Shown here: piece by piece, positions 1 to 4,351 of the stretch
How positions within the stretch are numbered: the first letter of the stretch is position 1
How the letters are laid out: each line of letters starts with the position of its first letter
Source of the DNA: an uncultured Chloroflexota bacterium
GTDB lineage: Bacteria > Chloroflexota > Anaerolineae > Aggregatilineales > Phototrophicaceae
Reading direction: 5' to 3'
Length of the DNA stretch: 5,499 nucleotides
Assembly (NCBI GenBank): GCA_937870805.1
Contig: CALMZT010000114.1
Location: 1-5,499, forward strand
Translations under genes and position numbers: made by a program
Notes under the pieces: model-generated
The model's database searches: none
What the model was told of the DNA's origin: nothing
Seen by the model: only the letters and a program-made list of their open reading frames with translations

Positions 1-249
1 TGCCTGCCCGTCAATGGGCGCGACTGGTGGCGCGAACAGTTGGGCTTGAAGGGCAATCTTGACCCGCATGAAGCGGTGCCGCTGGTGACGGCGATTAACG
101 CGGACATGCTGCTTCCCGTCCACAACGATTTGTTTATGGGCAACCGTTTGAACCCTGCGATTTTGGCGGACGTGATAGACCGTCTTGCTCCGCGTCAGAA
201 ATATCATTGGCTGCAACCCGGCGAGTTGTACGTTTATGTCAAACGTTGA
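1..249 (+). CDS. UlaG-like metallo-beta-lactamase-fold hydrolase, C-terminal part (5' end outside window)
   Basis: The frame is open from base 1 and gives 82 residues before TGA at 247-249. The text matches the C-terminal end of UlaG, the L-ascorbate-6-phosphate lactonase of the metallo-beta-lactamase superfamily. Matching features are an LPVNGRD stretch at the fragment start (residues 2-8), INAD (32-35) followed by LLPVHNDLF (37-45) with a likely metal-site histidine H41, and a closing PGE-Y-VY (73-79). UlaG family enzymes are cytoplasmic, metal-dependent and open phosphorylated sugar lactones. Substrates differ within the family, so ascorbate-6-phosphate is not assured. The gene overlaps the next one by 14 bases (236-249), which suggests translational coupling with the KDG kinase and a role in sugar-acid breakdown. 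The N-terminal HxHxDH metal motif lies outside the window and cannot be checked. The family call is fairly sure; the substrate is unknown. Confidence 0.8.
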   Translation, partial: CLPVNGRDWWREQLGLKGNLDPHEAVPLVTAINADMLLPVHNDLFMGNRLNPAILADVIDRLAPRQKYHWLQPGELYVYVKR

Positions 250-1195
250 ACTGGTCACGCTCGGCGAAACGATGCTGCGGCTGTCGCCGTTGGGCAGCTT
301 ACGTTTGGAGCAGGCGGCACAGCTAGAGATGAACTTCGGCGGCTCTGAATCCAATTTAGCAATCAATCTGGCGCGCATGGGCAAGCGTGTGGCGTGGTAT
401 TCGCGTCTGCCCGATAACCCGCTGGGGCAGCAGTGCGCGGCGTCGATTCGTAAGCAGGGCGTCGATGCGAGTCATGTGACGTGGGCGGCGGGCGAGCGTA
501 TGGGGCTGTATTTTGTGGAGTTTGGGCAGGGCGCGCGCGGGATTAAAGTGTGGTATGACCGCGCGGGTTCGGCTGCCAGCCGCATGACCCCTGCGGAACT
601 TCCCTTACCTGTGATTGAGCAGGCGCGCTGGCTGCACGTCAGCGGGATTACGCCCGCCCTGGGTCATAATTGTGCTGAGACGGTGCAAACGGCAGTGGCA
701 TTTGCGCGTGCTCACGACGTTACCGTGTCGTTTGATGTCAATTATCGTGCGCTGTTGTGGGCTGCGCCGACGGCTGCGGCGGCTCTGATGCCGTTTTGTC
801 AGCAGGCGGATTACGTGTTCGTGGCGCTGCGGGACGCGCACAATCTGTTTAAGGCGCAGGGAGATGCGCGGCAGGTGGCGCAGGCGTTGCAGGCGCAGTG
901 GCAGGGTACGGTCATCGTAACCAATGGCGATCAGGGCGCGGCGGCGTGCGATGGACGCGAGACGGTGCATGTAGCCGCGATTGCGACGACGATTGTAGAT
1001 CGTTTGGGGGCAGGGGATGCCTTTGCGTCGGGCGTGATCTGCCGCCTGCTGGAAGATGCGGCGATCACGGACGCGCTGCGCTTTGGCGTGGCGCTGGCGA
1101 CGCTGAAGCTGACGGTTCCGGGCGATGCAGCGATGGTGACGCGCGCAGAGGTCGAAGTGCTGTTGATGAACCAGCAGAAGACGCTGGAACGGTGA
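236..1195 (+). CDS. kdgK: 2-keto-3-deoxygluconate kinase, PfkB/ribokinase family
   Basis: This 319-residue protein has the usual length for KdgK. It would phosphorylate 2-keto-3-deoxygluconate with ATP to KDPG, the substrate of the Entner-Doudoroff aldolase, in the cytoplasm. Visible features: a substrate-side GGSESNLAINLARMG (residues 35-49, PfkB signature 1), SFDVNYR (165-171), a TNGDQG turn (229-234) and the C-terminal signature DRLGAGDAF (255-263), whose GAGD anion hole ends in the catalytic base D261. KLTVPGD (291-297) is typical of the KDG-kinase branch. I chose ATG 236 because the family begins with a short lead into VTLGE; an upstream TTG at 185 would add 17 residues of out-of-frame overlap with the neighbour. 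The start lies inside the UlaG-like gene, so translation is probably coupled. A hairpin at 1260-1281 may end the transcript. A related PfkB sugar kinase of other specificity remains possible. Confidence 0.88.
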   Translation: MSNVELVTLGETMLRLSPLGSLRLEQAAQLEMNFGGSESNLAINLARMGKRVAWYSRLPDNPLGQQCAASIRKQGVDASHVTWAAGERMGLYFVEFGQGARGIKVWYDRAGSAASRMTPAELPLPVIEQARWLHVSGITPALGHNCAETVQTAVAFARAHDVTVSFDVNYRALLWAAPTAAAALMPFCQQADYVFVALRDAHNLFKAQGDARQVAQALQAQWQGTVIVTNGDQGAAACDGRETVHVAAIATTIVDRLGAGDAFASGVICRLLEDAAITDALRFGVALATLKLTVPGDAAMVTRAEVEVLLMNQQKTLER

Positions 1196-1215
1196 GAAAA
1201 CAGTAAAATGCAAGA

Positions 1216-1242
1216 TGAACCGCCAAGACGCCAAGTTCGCCA
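1216..1242 (+). repeat. CCGCCAAGACGCC interspersed repeat, copy 1
   Basis: A 27-base block containing AACCGCCAAGACGCCAAG lies 20 bases after the kdgK stop. It is repeated exactly in inverted orientation at 3367-3393, and a diverged direct copy starts at 4080. About 17 bases after this block comes a short hairpin (1260-1281), the same block-plus-hairpin order as at 4080-4151. It looks like one of the short intergenic repeats found in many copies in some bacterial genomes; that generality is from memory. Confidence 0.8.
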
Positions 1243-1259
1243 GGAAAGTATAAGAGTAG

Positions 1260-1281
1260 GGGAGCACCAACGTGTGCTCCC
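1260..1281 (+). terminator. Hairpin, possible terminator of the ulaG-like/kdgK operon
   Basis: GGGAGCAC (1260-1267) pairs with GTGCTCCC (1274-1281) around a 6-base loop, an 8-bp GC-rich stem about 65 bases after the kdgK stop. What follows is A/T-rich but has no clean T run, so intrinsic termination is uncertain. The hairpin is probably the second module of the interspersed repeat beginning at 1216 and may simply double as a transcript end. Confidence 0.45.
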
Positions 1282-1524
1282 GCTGAAATTAAATTCATTT
1301 TCAATAGATTTTAATCTAACGTCAGTTTTGCTTAAGAACTTTCAAACAAGGCATGCCTTGCCCTTATCGAAAACCACCCGGTCAAAACCCTTATCCAAAA
1401 CTCACGTTAATCTACTGATGGAAAAATCAAAACGAACACAATGATTTACCTCAACAATGGGCTTAAGCCCATTGTTCGCAGTCTAATTGATTTCTCCATG
1501 AGATGCCGAGAGCACCGAGAATAA
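1282..1524. other. A/T-rich gene-free spacer with several small symmetries
   Basis: I see no convincing gene here; the frame starting at 1208 arises from the repeat and has no family resemblance. Contents: a 6-bp inverted repeat TAGATT/AATCTA around two bases (1305-1318); a perfect 14-base palindrome CAAGGCATGCCTTG (1347-1360); an imperfect direct repeat CCCTTATC(G/C)AAAAC at 1361-1374 and 1388-1401 (27-base period); the 24-base palindrome at 1453-1476 listed separately; and GAGCACCGAGAA at about 1510-1521, similar to the tail of the repeat at 3306-3393 read on the minus strand. Base composition is clearly lower in G+C than in the adjoining genes. Confidence 0.6.
1453..1476. repeat. 24-base perfect palindrome
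   Basis: AACAATGGGCTT (1453-1464) is followed directly by its exact reverse complement (1465-1476), with no loop. The design is close to the 26-base palindrome at 2378-2403, with an AACAA.GGG left arm and a right arm ending TTGTTCG. This suggests both belong to one interspersed palindrome family rather than being regulator sites. No T run follows, so it is not a typical terminator. Confidence 0.8.
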
Positions 1525-1656
1525 ACGATAGCGAAAACGCCCCATGTTCGACCTGAATCTTCGCTGGATGACGATGACGAAGCGCAAGCCTTCGATCCGG
1601 GTAATATCGCTATTGCCGGAATGGTGATGGTCGCGTTCAAAATAAAGGGACGATAA
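1525..1656 (+). pseudogene. 3' remnant of an unidentified gene upstream of the YchJ-like gene
   Basis: A 43-codon frame opens after TAA at 1522-1524 and stops at TAA 1654-1656. It looks protein-like: an acidic run PESSLDDDDEAQAFDPGN followed by a hydrophobic IAIAGMVMVAF and a basic KIKGR end. It has no ATG, GTG or TTG start ahead of the conserved-looking part; the first ATG and GTG fall within GMVMV. Its stop lies 5 bases before the next gene's GTG, and that gene's ribosome site AAAGGGA (about 1645-1651) lies in its last codons. This is the geometry expected of a two-gene operon. I infer the tail of a once-longer gene whose front was replaced by repeat-rich DNA. I cannot name the family, and a chance open frame is not excluded. 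Confidence 0.45.
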
Positions 1657-1661
1657 AACGA

Positions 1662-2057
1662 GTGAAAATTTCTCCCAACGATGATTGTCCCTGTGGCAGT
1701 GGACTTAAATACAAAAAGTGCTGCCGCGTGCTGCATCAGGGCGTGCCAGCGCAAACACCTGAAGCCTTGATGCGGGCACGCTACACGGCGTATGCACTTG
1801 ATCGCGCCGACTATATCATGCAGACGACGCACCCCGACGGACCGCATTATCAGGCTGATACCGCGAAATGGAAACGTGAGCTAGAGGCGTTCACTCACGC
1901 CACACGTTTCGCGGGGCTGCAAATTCTGGCGGCAGCGGGCGATACGGTTACGTTTCGTGCGACGTTGTTTGTCAAAGACCGCGATGCGTCGTTCACCGAA
2001 CGCAGCCTGTTTCGCCAGCACGAGGGACGCTGGAAATATTTTGGTGTGGTGGTTTGA
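1662..2057 (+). CDS. YchJ-family (UPF0225) SEC-C motif protein
   Basis: This 131-residue protein starts at GTG 1662, with AAAGGGA about 11 bases upstream. The N-terminus carries a zinc-binding SEC-C motif CPCGSGLKYKKCC: C9, C11, C20 and C21. Then comes the YchJ-type core with TPEALMRARYTAYAL (about 32-46), a TTHPDG segment (55-60), and a C-terminal part with FVKD, ERSLF and GRWKYF typical of an NTF2-like fold. Escherichia coli YchJ is longer and, as I recall, has a second SEC-C motif at its C-terminus. Here the protein ends right after GRWKYFGVVV, so only the N-terminal motif is present. The cellular role of the family is not established; SEC-C motifs occur in proteins tied to the Sec/ribosome machinery, for example the SecA C-terminus. 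The family call is strong; no function is claimed. Confidence 0.88.
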   Translation: MKISPNDDCPCGSGLKYKKCCRVLHQGVPAQTPEALMRARYTAYALDRADYIMQTTHPDGPHYQADTAKWKRELEAFTHATRFAGLQILAAAGDTVTFRATLFVKDRDASFTERSLFRQHEGRWKYFGVVV

Positions 2058-2064
2058 CGTGCAA

Positions 2065-2259
2065 GACCTCACCCTCTATCCCTTCACAAGAGTAGGTTTT
2101 TAATTCTTGATTCAACATCCCATTCAAAATACACCAAAATTAAGCCTATTTTGATGCTCAAACGCCCGACTACGCGCGTCTTGAAGCCCCTCTCCCGCGC
2201 CATACACGTTTCCAACCTATCCCATTTTGCGCGGTGGGAGAGGGGTTTGGGGTGAGGTC
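2065..2259. repeat. CCTCACCC-type inverted-end element with internal CCCTCTCCC hairpin
   Basis: The ends are a 10-bp perfect inverted repeat, GACCTCACCC (2065-2074) and GGGTGAGGTC (2250-2259). Near the right end a long stem forms between CCCCTCTCCC (2187-2196) and GGGAGAGGGG (2236-2245). It extends outward by GAA/TTT-type pairs and inward by GCGC/GCGC across a 3-base bulge. No protein is encoded. Its left end lies 8 bases after the YchJ-like stop, so the hairpin could also stop that transcript. The pattern CCTCACCC plus CCCCTCTCCC is one I associate with abundant short repeats in Chloroflexi and other genomes. No clean target duplication is visible. Confidence 0.6.
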
Positions 2260-2344
2260 AAAGCGAACGCTCAACTCCCTTGCATTAGATACCTGCGCTT
2301 GTAAACTGCGTTGAGTACAACGTAGAACATCGAGATATGAGAAC

Positions 2345-2426
2345 AGGACTTACGCAGTTGAACCGCGATTTGTGCTTGAACAAGGGGTTTAAACCCCTTG
2401 TTCGTGAACCCAACTGCGTAAGTCCT
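2345..2426. mobile_element. 82-bp MITE-like element with 16-bp perfect terminal inverted repeats
   Basis: AGGACTTACGCAGTTG (2345-2360) is matched by its exact reverse complement CAACTGCGTAAGTCCT (2411-2426). A perfect 26-base palindrome (2378-2403) lies between them. The direct repeat ATGAGAACAG occurs at 2337-2346 and 2433-2442. The left copy abuts the left end; the right copy begins 6 bases beyond the right end, so the true boundary may be 2432. There is no room for a transposase, so it would have to be moved in trans. The GGACTTACGCA end resembles insertion-sequence termini I recall from cyanobacteria and related genomes; that is unverified. It lies 20 bases upstream of the ceramidase-like start and could form a large hairpin in that gene's leader. 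Confidence 0.65.
2378..2403. repeat. 26-base perfect palindrome inside the MITE-like element
   Basis: GAACAAGGGGTTT (2378-2390) is followed without a loop by its exact reverse complement (2391-2403). It is the longest perfect palindrome in the window and shares its plan with the one at 1453-1476. It sits off-centre inside the 2345-2426 element (17 bases from the left arm, 7 from the right). It may be an insertion into that element or the element's own hairpin core. Confidence 0.85.
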
Positions 2427-2446
2427 AAGAAGATGAGAACAGCAGA

Positions 2447-3238
2447 ATGATGTTTCAATTGCGGCGTCTTTTCATCGCGCTCATTGTGGGGCTGGTCATC
2501 ACCGTTGTGAGCATGGCGGTGCTGGCAGTGATCCCTGTGGCGATGTGGGATGTAATGCAGCCATCGACGTGCTTAGCGGCGGGCAACTGCTTTTGCGAGA
2601 CGGTTCATGCACAAGATTCTGTGCGTCAGCCTGCGAATACTGTTTCGTCGTTCGGCTTCGTGTTCGTGGGGATTTGGATGATCGCGGTAAGCCCCGTACT
2701 TTTGGAGCGAAGGTCGCGGCTGCTGCCTATGTATGGCGCAGCGCTTGGGACGATGGCAGGGATCGTCGGCGTAGGCAGCGCGTTTTATCATGCCTCGCTG
2801 ACGTTTATAGGGCAGTTTTTCGACATTCTGGGCATGTATCTGCTGGCGTCGTTTGTGCTGGTGTACGCTTTGGGGCGGCTCAATGGCTGGTCTGATAGGC
2901 GCAGCATGGCGGTTTATCTAGTGCTCAACGTTGTGCTCACGGTGATCCAGATCATTATCCCTGATCTGCGACGTTACACCTTTGGTATTGTGCTGGTGGT
3001 GGGGTTGGTAATCGAATGGCTGTACTGGCTGCGGCGCAGACCGACGATGACGCGGCGCTGGCTGCAAACTGGACTTGGGATTTTCGCGCTGGCATATGGC
3101 ATCTGGATACTCGACAACAGCCGCGTGGTGTGCGCGCCGCAAAGTCTGTTGCAGGGACATGCATTGTGGCATCTATTGGGTGCAGTCGCGGTGGGCTGTC
3201 TTTTTTTGTATTATGCCAGCGAACGTTCTGCTCCATAA
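2447..3238 (+). CDS. Alkaline-ceramidase/CREST-family seven-TM putative metal hydrolase
   Basis: A 263-residue integral membrane protein with about seven hydrophobic helices (roughly 8-32, 67-85, 94-113, 119-142, 153-172, 178-195, 206-222, 238-257; one may not span the membrane). It carries the CREST-superfamily signature set. A loop with CFCE (48-51) precedes RQPANTVSSFG (60-70). GSAFYHA (110-116) gives S111 and H115, D126 follows in FFDILG, and GHALWH (237-242) gives H238 and H242. The spacing S-x3-H-x10-D and H-x3-H equals that of human ACER3 (S77, H81, D92, H217, H221), where the three His bind zinc. The expected activity is amide hydrolysis of a membrane lipid; ceramide itself is not assured in a bacterium. 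Start: tandem ATGs at 2447 and 2450 with only a weak A/G-rich site upstream. A mobile-looking element lies just upstream. The family call is strong; the substrate is unknown. Confidence 0.85.
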   Translation: MMFQLRRLFIALIVGLVITVVSMAVLAVIPVAMWDVMQPSTCLAAGNCFCETVHAQDSVRQPANTVSSFGFVFVGIWMIAVSPVLLERRSRLLPMYGAALGTMAGIVGVGSAFYHASLTFIGQFFDILGMYLLASFVLVYALGRLNGWSDRRSMAVYLVLNVVLTVIQIIIPDLRRYTFGIVLVVGLVIEWLYWLRRRPTMTRRWLQTGLGIFALAYGIWILDNSRVVCAPQSLLQGHALWHLLGAVAVGCLFLYYASERSAP

Positions 3239-3283
3239 TTCGCCTTGGAAGCTGTTTGATAATGCAGGATGCAATGTTTGCCG

Positions 3284-3305
3284 AAAGAGGTTTTTCACCT
3301 CTTTT
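3284..3305. terminator. Hairpin after the ceramidase-like gene, possible bidirectional terminator
   Basis: AAAGAGGT (3284-3291) pairs with ACCTCTTT (3297-3304) around a TTTTC loop, 46 bases beyond the stop codon. The 3' arm ends in TTTT, and the 5' arm gives a short T run on the other strand, so it could act in both directions. It separates the ceramidase-like gene from the convergent DUF4385 gene. The U tract is short, so efficiency is doubtful. Confidence 0.5.
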
Positions 3306-3393
3306 CTCGGTGTTCTACGTTGTACCCAATGCGGTGTCCTCGGCGGTTCAATTTGTCTTTCTTGCTTGGCGAACTTGGCGTCTTGGCGGTTCA
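3306..3393 (-). repeat. CCGCCAAGACGCC interspersed repeat, copy 2 (inverted, extended)
   Basis: On the minus strand, 3393-3367 repeats exactly the 27-base block at 1216-1242. It is followed by a second, diverged unit (AACCGCCGAGGACACCG, about 3348-3332). It ends with GTACAACGTAGAACACCGAG (3325-3306), which matches 2315-2334 in 19 of 20 bases. Copies 1 and 2 therefore form 27-bp perfect inverted repeats about 2.1 kb apart, bracketing the YchJ-like and ceramidase-like genes. Confidence 0.75.
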
Positions 3394-3416
3394 AAACTGA
3401 ATTTTCAGATAGCTTC

Positions 3417-3866
3417 TTACCCATACTGCTGTTGATGCGCTTTTTTCATACGCACGTAATCGGGATCATTTTTTGCCTGTTGGTACTTCTCGTAAAAGAT
3501 GTTCGCCGCCTCTGCCTTTACCGGGTCTTCGTCGCGCGGCAGCACTTGCCCCTCTGCATCGTACTTGCGACCACTTTTGTGATTGGCATAACGACGCGCA
3601 CGGGTAAAACCCATCTGTAAATATTTGCGCGCCATATCCATGCCCACAAAATCCTGCTGCTTTTTGTAATCCAGGAACAGTTGATAAATTTTATCTGCCG
3701 ATTCGCGGGCGACAGCGGGCGTTTTAAAGCGCCAGTGAGGCAAAATCTCAGACTTGTACGGCTCAACGAGCAGCACACCTTGCTCACCTTTGCCCACGCG
3801 GTATCGTTCAGGGTGTTCGCGGAAATTCATGTGCTCAAAATCCTGTGAATAATCAAAACTATTCAT
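3417..3866 (-). CDS. DUF4385 family protein
   Basis: A 149-residue soluble protein that I recognise as DUF4385, a conserved family of unknown function. Recognisable stretches are FDYSQDF (4-10), FREHPERYRVGKGEQGVLLVEPYKSEILPHWRF in two halves (15-30 and 31-47), DFVGMDMARKYLQMGFTRARRY (72-93), ANHKSGRKYD (94-103), DPVKAEAA (114-121) and a C-terminal DPDYVRMKKAHQQQYG (134-149). The motif order is intact and the length fits a full-length member. I chose ATG 3866 over a TTG at 3887 because a strong GGGAGGAA site (3878-3871) lies at the right distance and the family starts near NSFDY. There is no signal peptide or membrane segment. It is transcribed towards the ceramidase-like gene. A terminator-like hairpin sits in its leader. 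No function is claimed. Confidence 0.88.
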   Translation of the reverse strand: MNSFDYSQDFEHMNFREHPERYRVGKGEQGVLLVEPYKSEILPHWRFKTPAVARESADKIYQLFLDYKKQQDFVGMDMARKYLQMGFTRARRYANHKSGRKYDAEGQVLPRDEDPVKAEAANIFYEKYQQAKNDPDYVRMKKAHQQQYG

Positions 3867-3870
3867 GCAG

Positions 3871-3878
3871 TTCCTCCC
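3871..3878 (-). promoter_or_regulatory. Strong Shine-Dalgarno site of the DUF4385 gene
   Basis: Read on the minus strand, GGGAGGAA followed by CTGC precedes ATG 3866, with GGAGG six to seven bases from the start. It is the clearest ribosome site in the window and decides the start, since the alternative TTG at 3887 lies upstream of it inside the hairpin. Confidence 0.8.
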
Positions 3879-3886
3879 AAGAATCA

Positions 3887-3918
3887 AAAAACCCCTTTGC
3901 TTTCGCTTTGGGGTTTTT
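3887..3918 (-). terminator. Symmetric terminator-like hairpin in the DUF4385 leader (attenuator candidate, or terminator for the + strand)
   Basis: Read on the minus strand: AAAAACCCC, AAA, GC-GAAA-GC, AAA, GGGG, TTTTTT. The CCCC/GGGG and flanking A/T arms (3918-3910 with 3895-3887) enclose an AAA/AAA internal loop and a GC stem capped by a GAAA tetraloop. Both strands continue into T runs, so it is a bidirectional intrinsic terminator by form. It ends about 8 bases before the DUF4385 Shine-Dalgarno. Transcription of that gene from further upstream must therefore read through it. Confidence 0.65.
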
Positions 3919-3922
3919 CTTC

Positions 3923-3956
3923 ACCTAAGTGTTAGTTTCTTTAGGTTTTGATTATA
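3923..3956 (-). promoter_or_regulatory. Candidate -10 box and first leader hairpin of the DUF4385 gene
   Basis: On the minus strand there is a perfect TATAAT at 3956-3951. No good -35 lies 16-18 bases ahead (the nearest, CTAACA at 3976-3971, is only 14 away), so the promoter is tentative. A start about seven bases downstream would give a leader of roughly 78 bases. Within it ACCTAA (3946-3941) pairs with TTAGGT (3928-3923), followed by the terminator-like hairpin at 3918-3887. Confidence 0.4.
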
Positions 3957-4030
3957 GGATAGCCCTACTGTGTTAGATTTACATCGGAGTATCCTTAATG
4001 CTAGATGAAATATTACTGCTGAGCTATTGG

Positions 4031-4066
4031 GAAAGCTGTCAGCGATCAGCGGTCAGCTTTCAGCAA
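4031..4066. repeat. TCAGCNN heptamer array with 8-bp inverted arms
   Basis: Four tandem heptamers TCAGCGA, TCAGCGG, TCAGCTT, TCAGCAA occupy 4039-4066. GAAAGCTG (4031-4038) and CAGCTTTC (4054-4061) form 8-bp inverted arms. It resembles the AGCTGA/TCAGCT-type short repeats scattered in various bacterial genomes. It is non-coding, and I see no neighbouring gene it would regulate. Confidence 0.6.
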
Positions 4067-4079
4067 ATGCGAGACAGCC

Positions 4080-4151
4080 AACCGCCAAGACGCTAAGGTC
4101 GCAAAGTTAACACAAGAGAGTAAAGAGAAGGGCATGACACGCGCCATGCCC
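4080..4151 (+). repeat. CCGCCAAGACGC interspersed repeat, copy 3, with hairpin module
   Basis: AACCGCCAAGACGCTAAG begins at 4080, a direct, diverged copy of 1217-1242. After a roughly 25-base A/G-rich spacer comes a hairpin, GGGCATG (4130-4136) with CATGCCC (4145-4151), followed by CCTACG. The same order of block, A/G-rich spacer and stem beginning GGG is seen at 1216-1281. It lies 15 bases beyond the SH3 gene stop, so the hairpin may also terminate that minus-strand transcript. Confidence 0.7.
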
Positions 4152-4165
4152 CTACGAGTATTGTT

Positions 4166-4351
4166 TTAGCCTGCGACGGGGACGCTGTTCACATCGCCAT
4201 TGATGCTGCCGTATTGCGCCGATACCCAACCGCGCAAGCCGTTGAAACTGACTTGCAGCCACGAGTTATCGCCATTGCGCGCGATAATCTGCGCAACGCC
4301 TGTGTACGGAATCTGCGCGATGATATTGCTATCTGTGCTCGGTGCGCCGCG
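4166..4351 (-). pseudogene. C-terminal bacterial SH3 domain of a truncated gene
   Basis: Reading the minus strand from 4351 to TAA at 4168-4166 gives about 61 residues, beginning RGAPSTDSNIIAQIPYTG and ending GDVNSVPVAG. This is the core of a bacterial SH3 (SH3b/SH3_3) domain: the NVR-x-APST-type opening, the N-D-S-W-L-Q-V strand, then GLRGWVSAQY. Such domains usually sit at the C-terminus of exported or surface proteins in these bacteria and bind peptide or cell-wall ligands. The expected NV before RGAP is absent: upstream of 4351 the frame reads unrelated residues (WTHCS) and stops at 4427-4429. The gene is thus cut exactly where the base composition and coding style change. No signal peptide or other domain can be seen. 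The domain call is good; the parent protein is unknown. Confidence 0.75.

Noticed and set aside
605..1270. Long minus-strand open frame opposite the kdgK gene (221 codons)
   Set aside because: It is Arg/His-rich, resembles no family and is fully explained as the antisense of a strongly recognisable PfkB gene.
1361..1401. Two CCCTTATC(G/C)AAAAC units as an iteron-like array
   Set aside because: There are only two units with a mismatch, and no replication gene or origin-like A/T cluster accompanies them.
1446..1847. Minus-strand open frame spanning the spacer and the start of the YchJ-like gene
   Set aside because: Its composition is low in recognisable motifs and it runs antisense to the SEC-C coding sequence.
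3075..3620. Plus-strand open frame overlapping the ceramidase-like end, the repeat and the DUF4385 gene
   Set aside because: It crosses two well-supported genes in wrong frames and a repeat. The Cys/Phe-rich text is typical of a shadow frame.
1216..4151. The CCGCCAAGACGCC copies as a possible CRISPR array
   Set aside because: Copies are kilobases apart, in mixed orientation, without regular spacers, and there are no cas genes.
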